A DNA stretch of 46,807 nucleotides, from NCBI GenBank assembly GCA_009777255.1, contig WRMG01000007.1, positions 1 to 46,807 on the forward strand, written 5' to 3'. Origin of the DNA: Oscillospiraceae bacterium (GTDB taxonomy: Bacteria > Bacillota > Clostridia > Oscillospirales > UBA929). This document shows, in pieces, positions 1 to 8,133 of this stretch. The translations under genes were made by a program, and so were the position numbers. The notes beneath the pieces are model-generated. The model did not search any database. It had not been told where the DNA came from and saw only the letters and a list, made by a program, of their open reading frames with translations. Position 1 is the first letter of the stretch. Each line of letters opens with the position of its first letter.

Positions 1-85
1 TTATGCCCGTAATGCCGGCCGCGGGCGCGCCTGTTTCAGAGATCAGGTCGAGCGTCCACTCGCCGTTTAACAGGGTTTTTGTCAT
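1..85 (-). CDS. Partial CDS (N-terminus only), possible glycoside hydrolase family 2 / beta-mannosidase-like
   Basis: Reverse strand reads MTKTLLNGEWTLDLISETGAPAAGITGI..., open to the window edge, preceded by RBS GCAGGAGGTGGCAAC. 'LNGEWTL' resembles GH2 N-termini. Confidence 0.5.
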   Translation of the reverse strand, partial: MTKTLLNGEWTLDLISETGAPAAGITGI

Positions 86-216
86 GTTGCCACCTCCTGC
101 GTACTATTGTAAATGAAGGCGGCGGAAAACGCAATAGCGCGTGGGGAAGTTTTTCTTGTAATAAATCAGCGGCTATGGTATCATATCCCCAAAACCGCAA
201 ATGATCGGGGTATGAT

Positions 217-615
217 ATGTTGTTTCCCAAAATGTCCGAACAGGATATAAACCGGATGAGCGTGCTGGCGCTGGCGCAGGTCGGCGACGCGGTGTACGAG
301 CTGATGGCGCGTACGGCGTTGTGCCTGTCACAGCCCACGGCGAAAAAGCTGCACAAGGCGCGCGTCGAGATGGTAAACGCCGCGGCGCAGAGCAGGGCCG
401 CCCAGACGCTTATGCCGCTCTTAACGGACGCGGAGATGAGCGTGTTCAAGCGCGGGCGCAACGCGGACGCCGGCAATATCCCCAGTGCCGCGACACGCGG
501 GGAGTATATGGCGGCGACGGGGCTTGAGGCCTTGTGGGGCTATTTATACCTGTCCGGTCAGACAGGGAGATTATCGGAATTATTCGAGGCGGTGACACAT
601 GAAAAAGACGGTTGA
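217..615 (+). CDS. mrnC: Mini-ribonuclease III (Mini-III family)
   Basis: 132 aa, LALAQVGDAVYELMAR...K.LHKARVEMVNAAAQ...KRGRNA is typical of Mini-III. Confidence 0.85.
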   Translation: MLFPKMSEQDINRMSVLALAQVGDAVYELMARTALCLSQPTAKKLHKARVEMVNAAAQSRAAQTLMPLLTDAEMSVFKRGRNADAGNIPSAATRGEYMAATGLEALWGYLYLSGQTGRLSELFEAVTHEKDG

Positions 616-1450
616 TTACGCGCTGAGTATATTTTTTATTACCGTCGGCGCGGGTATTTACGCGTTCAGCGTGGCGGCGTTCATACGCCCGATAAACGCG
701 CCGCTGGGCGGGGTTTCGGGTGTGGCGCAGATGGTCGGCCACATTAGCGGCTGGCCGATGGGTATGCTTATAATCATATTCAACATCCCGATTTTTCTGA
801 TCAGCTGGCGCGGGCTGGGCCTGCGTTTCGTCGTCGGTTCGCTGTACGGGATGGCGCTGTCGTCGGTGCTTATCGACGTTTTTCAGGGGCGCATACAGCC
901 GCTGACCGATAATCCGCTGCTCTCGGCGCTGTACGGCGGCGTGCTGTACGGCGCGGGCCTCGCGCTGGTATATCTGCGCGGCGCGACGACGGGCGGGCTG
1001 GACATCGTGGTAAAAATGGTTCAGCGGCGCGTGGGGCATATTTCTATAGGGCGGCTGACGCTTATTATAAACGTGGTGATTATAATGATAGCGGCGCTGG
1101 TGTTCCAAAGCATAGAGTCGGCGCTGTTCGCGCTGGTCGTCCAGTATGTCGGCTCGTCGGTGATGGACGCGATTCTGCACGGCGTTGACAACGCGAGCAT
1201 GGCGCTGATCATAACGTCGGATCCGAAAAAGCTGTCGGATATGATAACTGCGGATATGAAACGCGGCGTTACGGGGCTTGCGGGCAAAGGCATGTACACG
1301 GACGCCGAAAGGACCGTGCTGATGGTCGCTATACGCCGCCATGAGATTGGGGAGCTGAAGAAGCTGGTAAACAGTCAGGACGACTCTGCGTTCGTTATAA
1401 TGCTGAACGTAAACGAGGTGCTGGGCAAAGGGTTTAAGCATATAGGATAA
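599..1450 (+). CDS. YitT family membrane protein (DUF161/DUF2179)
   Basis: 283 aa multi-TM protein with C-terminal DUF2179-like segment; overlaps the end of mrnC. Confidence 0.8.
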   Translation: MKKTVDYALSIFFITVGAGIYAFSVAAFIRPINAPLGGVSGVAQMVGHISGWPMGMLIIIFNIPIFLISWRGLGLRFVVGSLYGMALSSVLIDVFQGRIQPLTDNPLLSALYGGVLYGAGLALVYLRGATTGGLDIVVKMVQRRVGHISIGRLTLIINVVIIMIAALVFQSIESALFALVVQYVGSSVMDAILHGVDNASMALIITSDPKKLSDMITADMKRGVTGLAGKGMYTDAERTVLMVAIRRHEIGELKKLVNSQDDSAFVIMLNVNEVLGKGFKHIG

Positions 1451-1498
1451 CGCGGGGCATATGTAGGAGCGGATTTTTAATCCGCCCGATGAGTACGG

Positions 1499-1606
1499 TT
1501 ATCTGGCTGTGTTGTCGTTATTTTTCATATCGCCCCGGTTATTGTTCGCGTTCGGGTTGCCGTTGTTATTGCTCGTGCCCTGGGGTTTCTTTTTGTCCTT
1601 AGCCAC
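1499..1606 (-). CDS. Small Asn-rich hydrophilic protein (35 aa), hypothetical
   Basis: GTG start with RBS GAGGTGAT; MAKDKKKPQGTSNNNGNPNANNNRGDMKNNDNTAR*. Not in the ORF track (too short). Confidence 0.5.
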   Translation of the reverse strand: MAKDKKKPQGTSNNNGNPNANNNRGDMKNNDNTAR

Positions 1607-1690
1607 AACTATCACCTCACTCTCAAACGGTTACTGTTATTTTGGTCAAATATAACAGCGATTATACATAAAAATATCAAGAATAATATA

Positions 1691-1719
1691 TGGACAAACC
1701 GTCCGTGTTCCTGTATAAT
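1691..1719 (+). promoter_or_regulatory. Sigma-A-like promoter of hppA
   Basis: TGGACA (1691-1696), 17 bp spacer, TATAAT (1714-1719). Confidence 0.7.
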
Positions 1720-1758
1720 ATCCTTGCTGGGAAAATTTCCCAGAAAGGATATTTTTTT
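1718..1758 (+). promoter_or_regulatory. Hairpin/palindrome in hppA leader, terminator-like (T7 tract)
   Basis: ATATCCTTgCTGGGAAA-A-TTTCCCAGaAAGGATAT followed by Ts; 17-bp arms with one mismatch. Confidence 0.6.
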
Positions 1759-1772
1759 AAGGGGGTTACACA

Positions 1773-3875
1773 ATGGAGGATACATTATTTTTCCTTGCGC
1801 CGGCGGGTTCGTGCGCCGCGCTTATTTTCGCTTACTTAATGGCACGGCGCGTTATGGCCGCCGAGCCGGGGACGGATGAGATGCGGCGCATATCGGACGC
1901 CGTTTCAAAGGGCGCTTCGGCGTATCTTAAACGCCAGTATACGGGCGTGGGGCTCTTTTTCGCCGTCATGTTCGTCATACTGTCTTTCATGTCGGCTTTC
2001 AGGCTGCTGACTCCGTTTGTGCCGTTCGCTTTTGTATCGGGCGGGTTCTTTTCGGGGCTGGCGGGCTTTATCGGCATGAAGGTCGCAACGCTTGCCAACA
2101 CGCGCACGGCCAACGGCGCGCGGCAGAGCCTGAACCGCGGCCTGAAGGTGGCGTTCTCGGCGGGCGCGGTCATGGGCTTTACGGTCGTCGGGCTGGGACT
2201 GCTTGACTTGTCGGTGTGGTTTATACTGCTGAAATATGTGTTCTATTCACATCTTAGCGGCGACGCGCAGGTCACGGAAATAGCGTACGCTATGCTGACA
2301 TTCGGCATGGGGGCGTCGAGTATGGCGCTGTTTGCCCGCGTGGGCGGCGGAATATTCACAAAGGCGGCGGATGTGGGCGCCGATCTCGTCGGCAAGATCG
2401 AGGCTGGCATACCCGAGGACGACCCGCGCAACCCCGCCGTCATCGCCGACAACGTGGGCGACAACGTGGGCGACGTCGCGGGAATGGGCGCCGACCTATA
2501 CGAGTCGTATGTCGGCTCGATTGTGGCGACGCTGGCGCTGGCGGCCGCCGCGGGTTACGGCATGGGTGGGGCCGTCGTCCCGCTTGTCATGGCGGCGCTG
2601 GGCGTCGCGGCGTCGGTGATCGGCACGTTTTTTGTGCGCACGGGCGAGGATGAAAAGTCGCTCTTAAAGGCGCTGCGCTCGGGGACCGCCGTATCGTCGC
2701 TTATTGTCGCCGCGGGCGCGTTTCCGGTGGTGTACTACTGCCTCGGCTGCGCAGAGAACCCCGAGCGCGCGGGCGTGTATATTGCGGTATTGTCAGGGCT
2801 GTTCGCCGGCGTGCTGATAGGGTCGGTCACGGAATATTTTACCTCGGATACATATAAGCCCACGCGGGAGCTGGCCGGCAGTACGAAAACCGGACCGGCG
2901 ACCGTGGTAATAAGCGGCCTGTCGCTGGGCATGAAATCGACGCTGTATCCGGTTCTGATCGTGTCGGCGTCGGTGCTGGTCAGCTATTTCGCCTCCGGTG
3001 GCGCGTCGGACTTTCAGGCGGGCCTGTACGGAGTGGGCATATCGGCGGTGGGGATGCTGTCAACCCTTGGCGTCACGCTGGCCGCCGATGCTTACGGGCC
3101 GATAGCCGACAACGCGGGCGGCATCGCGCACATGGCGGGGCTGGATCCCGTCGTCCGGCGGCGCACGGACGCGCTGGATTCGCTGGGCAATACCACCGCC
3201 GCGACGGGCAAGGGCTTTGCCATAGGCTCGGCGGCGCTGACCGCGCTGGCGCTTATCGTGGCGTATATAGACGAGGTTAAGCTGCTGAAGCCGGATTTTA
3301 AGTTCAATCTGGAGCTGACCAATCCCAACGTATTGATCGGGCTGTTTATCGGCGGGATGCTGCCGTTTCTGTTCGCCGCGTTCACGATGAGCGCCGTCGG
3401 GCGCGCGGCGGGCAGCGTCGTCGTCGAGGTGCGCCGCCAGTTTAAGGAGATAACGGGGCTGATGGAGGGCAAGGCCGAGCCGGATTACGCCCGCTGCGTC
3501 GATCTCTGCACGCGGGCGGCGCAGAGGGAGATGGCGCTGCCCGCGCTGCTGGCGATAGCCGTGCCCGTGCTGACGGGGCTGGCGCTGGGCGTGAACGGCG
3601 TCGCGGGTCTGCTGGCCGGCGCGACGGTAACGGGTTTTCTGCTGGCGGTCATGATGGCAAATTCGGGCGGCGCGTGGGACAACGCGAAGAAATACGTGGA
3701 AAGCGGACAGCTGGGCGGGCGCGGCTCCGACGCGCACAAGGCCGCCGTCGTGGGCGACACCGTGGGCGACCCGTTTAAGGATACGGCGGGGCCTTCGATC
3801 AACATACTGATAAAGCTGGTCAGTATGGTTAGTATTGTGTTCGCGGGGCTGATAATCAGGTTTTCATTGTTTTGA
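1773..3875 (+). CDS. hppA: Membrane-bound (ion-translocating) pyrophosphatase
   Basis: 700 aa; KAADVGADLVGKIEAGIPEDDPRNPAVIADNVGDNVGDVAGMGADLYESY and C-terminal GDTVGDPFKDTAGPSINILIKL signatures. GNTTAATGKG suggests the K+-dependent class. Confidence 0.95.
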   Translation: MEDTLFFLAPAGSCAALIFAYLMARRVMAAEPGTDEMRRISDAVSKGASAYLKRQYTGVGLFFAVMFVILSFMSAFRLLTPFVPFAFVSGGFFSGLAGFIGMKVATLANTRTANGARQSLNRGLKVAFSAGAVMGFTVVGLGLLDLSVWFILLKYVFYSHLSGDAQVTEIAYAMLTFGMGASSMALFARVGGGIFTKAADVGADLVGKIEAGIPEDDPRNPAVIADNVGDNVGDVAGMGADLYESYVGSIVATLALAAAAGYGMGGAVVPLVMAALGVAASVIGTFFVRTGEDEKSLLKALRSGTAVSSLIVAAGAFPVVYYCLGCAENPERAGVYIAVLSGLFAGVLIGSVTEYFTSDTYKPTRELAGSTKTGPATVVISGLSLGMKSTLYPVLIVSASVLVSYFASGGASDFQAGLYGVGISAVGMLSTLGVTLAADAYGPIADNAGGIAHMAGLDPVVRRRTDALDSLGNTTAATGKGFAIGSAALTALALIVAYIDEVKLLKPDFKFNLELTNPNVLIGLFIGGMLPFLFAAFTMSAVGRAAGSVVVEVRRQFKEITGLMEGKAEPDYARCVDLCTRAAQREMALPALLAIAVPVLTGLALGVNGVAGLLAGATVTGFLLAVMMANSGGAWDNAKKYVESGQLGGRGSDAHKAAVVGDTVGDPFKDTAGPSINILIKLVSMVSIVFAGLIIRFSLF

Positions 3876-3943
3876 GGAGCGGTGATGAAATATGTGTTGT
3901 AAAAGTATGAGCATTGTGTTATAATAATTTTGAGGTGATTGCC

Positions 3944-4231
3944 ATGTCAAGATCGGCGATATTAAATCTGAGGATTGAGCCGGAAATAAAAGCGGAGGCC
4001 GAAGACCTTTTCGGTGATTTCGGATTGACCGTAACCGATGCCGTAAATGTGTTTTTGCGGCAGTCTATCATGCGTGGCGGGTTTCCGTTTGAGATTGTGC
4101 GCTATAAGCCGAATGCCGTTACGCGGGCGGCTATAGAGGAAGCGGAACGGTTATTGCATGATCCAAACGCTAAATCGTTTTCAAGCATGGACGAATTACG
4201 GGCCGACTTGTTGTCCGATGAGGAAGACTAG
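3944..4231 (+). CDS. RelB/DinJ family antitoxin
   Basis: MSRSAILNLRIEPEIKAEAEDLFGDFGLTVTDAVNVFLRQSIMRGGFPFEI; internal ATG with RBS TGAGGTGATT chosen over 3914. Confidence 0.85.
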   Translation: MSRSAILNLRIEPEIKAEAEDLFGDFGLTVTDAVNVFLRQSIMRGGFPFEIVRYKPNAVTRAAIEEAERLLHDPNAKSFSSMDELRADLLSDEED

Positions 4232-4233
4232 AT

Positions 4234-4509
4234 ATGAAGTACCGCATACGGCGCACTTCGCAATTCAAGAAAGACTATAAGCGCGCGATAAAGCGCGGAC
4301 TGGCAATCGGCAAACTTGATAAAGCGGTTGAACTGCTGGCCCAAGACGGCTTCTTGCCGCCGGAATACAACGACCACCCTCTTGTCGGAGATAAAAAGGG
4401 GCTGCGCGAGTGCCACATACAGCCGGATTGGCTGCTGGTATATGAGATAGATCACGGGATACTTGTCTTGGTTTTAACTTCAACCGGAACACATTCGGAT
4501 TTGTTTTAG
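4234..4509 (+). CDS. YafQ family type II toxin (RelE/ParE superfamily)
   Basis: KYRIRRTSQFKKDYKRAIKRGLAIGKL...DHPLVGDKKGLRECHIQPDWLLVYEIDHGILVLVLTSTGTHSDLF. Confidence 0.9.
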   Translation: MKYRIRRTSQFKKDYKRAIKRGLAIGKLDKAVELLAQDGFLPPEYNDHPLVGDKKGLRECHIQPDWLLVYEIDHGILVLVLTSTGTHSDLF

Positions 4510-4576
4510 CTGACGGCGGTTGTTTTCTGCGGCGCTGTGCCGCCGACGGTCGCGCGGTCCGATGATTTCCGGCGCG

Positions 4577-4607
4577 GGCAATTGTGCGGCATTGCCTTTA
4601 TTTTTTT
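4577..4607 (+). terminator. Terminator after the relB/yafQ operon
   Basis: GGCAAT-loop-ATTGCC followed by TTTATTTTTTT. Confidence 0.6.
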
Positions 4608-4703
4608 GTTGAATTATATATAACCCTGTGCTATAATTAACTTTGTATAATATTATTAAAGCGTATGATGTTTTTATTTTACATATATTAAAGGCGGTTC
4701 GAC

Positions 4704-6047
4704 ATGAAAAAAATCATCCTCATGGCTTTAGTGCTTCTGACATTGGCCGCGTGCGCGACCGACGGCGTCACGGACGGCGGCGATTTGCCGCCGCAGCCGG
4801 ACGTTCATGCTACTCCGCGGCCCCTGCCGGATCAGGACGGCGATATTGTCGCCATGCGTATCGGCGACGTTGAGATTACGTCCAATGAATACCGTTACCA
4901 TTACTACTCCGCGGCGCAGTCGTTTATCAGCTACTACGGCTCGTTCATCGGCATTGATCCAAGCCAGCCCTTTGAAGAACAGTATATAGATGATAAAATG
5001 ACATGGGCTGACTTCTTTGCCGATCAGGCGGCGGAGGGCGTCCGCAACACGGTTCTGCTCAGCGAGCAGGCGAGAATGATGGGGATGACGCTGGACGAGA
5101 ACTTTGAGAGCCAGATAACGGAGCGTATTGAGGATTTGAAGGATTACTGCGCGGCGAACGGCTTGACTCTCGAGCAGATGCTGAGGGAGTGGTACGGCGG
5201 TAATATGGACGAGAGCAAGATGCGGGCCATAATGGAGCGCACATATCTCGGATACCAGTTTGAGATGTACAAGCGCGACAGCGTGGATGTAAGCGACGAT
5301 GTCCTTCAGGCGTACTACGATCAGAACGCCGCCGAGTTCGACGTGACGGATTATCTGAGCTATATGTTTGAAACGCGGGAAGAGGCTGACGCCTGTCTGG
5401 CGGCGATAACGGACAGACAGTCTTTTTATAACTATATCGCGGCCAATTTTGAGGACGACATGGATAACTATCTGGTCGTAAGCGAGGGCAACACCGGCGA
5501 CGAGTTCTCGGACTGGCTGTTCGACGGCGCGCGGGCCGAGGGCGATACCGCCGTTATCGAGGCGTACGACGTATTTGTTGTGATGTATTTCATCAGGCGC
5601 TACCGGCCGGACGACGAGAGTCTGTCAATCCGCCATGTGCTGATCTCCGGCGGCGAGCTGACGCCGTCAGGGGCGCGCGCCCGCGCGGAGGAGATATACG
5701 ACGAGTGGAAGAGCGGCGACGCCACTGAGGAGACGTTCGCGCTGCTTGCCGGGACTTATTCGGAGGACCCGGGTTCGTCGGGCGGCGGCGGCCTGTACGA
5801 GGACGTGCAGGAGGGGCAGATGGTGCAGGCGTTTAACGACTGGTGCTTTGACCCCGCGCGCAGACCCGGCGACACCGGGCTGGTCGATACCGAGTACGGC
5901 ACGCATATCATGTACTACACCGGAAATGTTTTAAGATGGAAGAATCAGGTGAAAATGATGATAATAGAAAACACTTACGCGGAGTTTTACGAGCCGCTGC
6001 TGGAGCGGTATCAGGTCGAGCATATAGATATGGACGTGTCGAGATAG
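4704..6047 (+). CDS. Lipoprotein peptidyl-prolyl isomerase (PrsA/SurA-like, parvulin domain)
   Basis: Lipobox LTLAAC; parvulin-like SIRHVLISGG...TFALLAGTYSEDPGSSGGGGLYEDV...GTHIMYYTG. Confidence 0.85.
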   Translation: MKKIILMALVLLTLAACATDGVTDGGDLPPQPDVHATPRPLPDQDGDIVAMRIGDVEITSNEYRYHYYSAAQSFISYYGSFIGIDPSQPFEEQYIDDKMTWADFFADQAAEGVRNTVLLSEQARMMGMTLDENFESQITERIEDLKDYCAANGLTLEQMLREWYGGNMDESKMRAIMERTYLGYQFEMYKRDSVDVSDDVLQAYYDQNAAEFDVTDYLSYMFETREEADACLAAITDRQSFYNYIAANFEDDMDNYLVVSEGNTGDEFSDWLFDGARAEGDTAVIEAYDVFVVMYFIRRYRPDDESLSIRHVLISGGELTPSGARARAEEIYDEWKSGDATEETFALLAGTYSEDPGSSGGGGLYEDVQEGQMVQAFNDWCFDPARRPGDTGLVDTEYGTHIMYYTGNVLRWKNQVKMMIIENTYAEFYEPLLERYQVEHIDMDVSR

Positions 6048-6073
6048 GTAAAACAAGAGGGGAAACGACGGCT

Positions 6074-6994
6074 ATGCGTCAGGTAATCGTGAACATAATC
6101 AATAACGTGGAGAGCGTTATAAGGGGTAAGCGTGAAGCGGTCGAGGCGGTTCTGGCGGTGCTTATATGCGGCGGGCATGTGCTGGTGGAGGACGTGCCGG
6201 GCGTGGGGAAAACGCGCCTTGTCGTCGCGCTGGCAAAGAGCATAAACGCGTCGTGCGGGCGTATACAGTTCACGCCGGACGTGCTGCCGTCAGACGTAAC
6301 GGGGTTTTCCATGTTCAACCCCAAGACGCGGGAGTTTGAGTACCGCCCCGGGGTTATAATGAACGAGTTTTTATTGGGCGACGAGATAAACCGCACGTCG
6401 CCCAAAACGCAGTCCAGCCTTTTGGAGGCGATGGAGGAGCGTCAGGTCACCGTTGACGGCGTGACGTATCCGCTGCCGGAGCTGTTTATGGTCATGGCTA
6501 CACAGAACCCGATCGAGAATACCAGCACCTCGCCGCTGCCGGAGGCGCAGCTCGACAGGTTCCTTATGAAAATCTCCATCGGCTATCCCGATCAGCGGGA
6601 CGAGGTCGAGATAATGTATCACAGCCAGCACGAGCCGGAGGCGCTGAAGCCGATAGCGCAGGTGCGGGATATACTGGAGATGAAGCGCTCGCTGAAGGAC
6701 GTGCATATCAGCCGCCCGCTCGCGGAGTACATAGTGGCGTTCGTGGCGGCGACGCGCGTGCATCCGAACGTGCAGCTCGGCGCGAGCGTGCGCGGGACGC
6801 TGGCGCTCGCCCAGGTGGCAAAGGCCTCGGCGCTGCTGGACGACAGGGGATATATCATACCCGACGACATACACCGCTGGCTGGGCGCCGTGCTGTCGCA
6901 CAGGCTGATATTGAAGCGCGGAGCGGCGCAGCACAGGATTACAAAGGAGCAGGTGCTTGACGAGATTAAGCGGAACCTGACCGTACCGAAATGA
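6074..6994 (+). CDS. MoxR family AAA+ ATPase
   Basis: GGHVLVEDVPGVGKTRLVVALAKSI...RIQFTPDVLPSDVTG...ATQNPIE; ATG at 6074 chosen as start. Confidence 0.9.
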   Translation: MRQVIVNIINNVESVIRGKREAVEAVLAVLICGGHVLVEDVPGVGKTRLVVALAKSINASCGRIQFTPDVLPSDVTGFSMFNPKTREFEYRPGVIMNEFLLGDEINRTSPKTQSSLLEAMEERQVTVDGVTYPLPELFMVMATQNPIENTSTSPLPEAQLDRFLMKISIGYPDQRDEVEIMYHSQHEPEALKPIAQVRDILEMKRSLKDVHISRPLAEYIVAFVAATRVHPNVQLGASVRGTLALAQVAKASALLDDRGYIIPDDIHRWLGAVLSHRLILKRGAAQHRITKEQVLDEIKRNLTVPK

Positions 6995-8133
6995 CGAAGC
7001 AGGCGCAAATCTGTTTTTGGGTGACGTGGGCGGGGACCGCCGCGCTTGCGGCGTTTCTCGGCGGGCAGACGGCGTGGCGGCTGTTTTATATACTCACGAT
7101 GATACTCGCGGCCGGCGTCATTTTCATGCTTAGCGCGCGCTTTCTGGTGAAAGTCAGTGTAAAGACGGAAACCGCGTATGGGGTGACCGGCGACCGTATC
7201 ACGATGACGGTCGGCATGGAAAGCGGGTTTATACTGCCGCTTCCGGCAGTCGTCCTGTCCTTTATGAGCAACCCGCGGATAGGGTGCGTTAAAAAATACG
7301 CGCTGACGCTGTATCCCTTCAAAAAGCGCCGTCTGCGCACGGAGCTGGAGCTTTATTGCAGAGGTGTGTTTAAGGTGGGCGTTTCGGGCTGGAGGGCGTG
7401 CGATTATTTCGGCGTGTTCCCGACGGGCCGCCGCGTGGCCGCATATGAAACCATATACGTTCTGCCGCGCATACTGTCCGTGTCCGATCAGCCGCCGCTG
7501 CCGCCGCGGGAGGAGGACTCGAACGAGCCGAGCCTGTCGGGGGAACTGGCGGGAGCGAGGCCGTATACGTGGACGGACAGCATGAAGCACATCCACTGGA
7601 AGCTCTCGGTCAAGGGCGAGGGATTATATACCAGACAGTTTTCCGGTACGGTGCGCCCGCCGGTGTGGGTTATTCTTGATTTGACCGTTATTGACGGCGA
7701 GGACAGGGAGCTGATGGAGGATAAGCTGCTGGAGACGGCGCTTTCGCTGGCGAACTATCTGCTGGAGGCGACGACGGTGTACTGCGCCGCCGTGTCCGAG
7801 GGCATAGCCGTAACGAGGCTGACAAGCGCGCAGGAGTTTGACGATTACTATAAGACAATCGGCCTGACCGAGTTCGCCGGCACGGATTTCGGTGCGGCGC
7901 TCGAGGCGATGGATATGGAGGAGAAAGGCATAGCGTGGCTTGTGACCACAGGCGGCGGCGTGCCGGACGCGGTGGCCGCGCTGCTCTCTTACGGGTGGGA
8001 GGTCAAGTGGATAAACGTTACGCCGCGCCCTGATTTTCGCGGGCACGACGCGGCGCGGAGCTATGGGGCGGCGGTGCAGCACATACCGCCCGGCAGGGAT
8101 GTCACCGACTGCGCGTGGATGTGCTTCGTATAG
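6991..8133 (+). CDS. DUF58 domain-containing protein
   Basis: Overlaps moxR by 4 nt; two N-terminal TMs and SGELAGARPYTWTDSMKHIHWKLSVKGEGLYTRQF typical of DUF58. Confidence 0.85.
   Translation: MTKQAQICFWVTWAGTAALAAFLGGQTAWRLFYILTMILAAGVIFMLSARFLVKVSVKTETAYGVTGDRITMTVGMESGFILPLPAVVLSFMSNPRIGCVKKYALTLYPFKKRRLRTELELYCRGVFKVGVSGWRACDYFGVFPTGRRVAAYETIYVLPRILSVSDQPPLPPREEDSNEPSLSGELAGARPYTWTDSMKHIHWKLSVKGEGLYTRQFSGTVRPPVWVILDLTVIDGEDRELMEDKLLETALSLANYLLEATTVYCAAVSEGIAVTRLTSAQEFDDYYKTIGLTEFAGTDFGAALEAMDMEEKGIAWLVTTGGGVPDAVAALLSYGWEVKWINVTPRPDFRGHDAARSYGAAVQHIPPGRDVTDCAWMCFV

Noticed and set aside
980-1010. GATTGG-like motif in the YitT protein (RGATTGGLDIV) as a flavinylation site
   Set aside because: Does not match the D-x-x-[S/T]-G-A-[T/S] context and lies in a TM protein unrelated to FMN-binding domains.
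446-1441. Long minus-strand ORF (331 aa) opposite mrnC/yitT, and similar long antisense ORFs (e.g. 3060-3737, 6619-7596, 39173-39829)
   Set aside because: Antisense frames of high-GC genuine genes; Arg/His-rich compositions, no RBS, no recognisable family.
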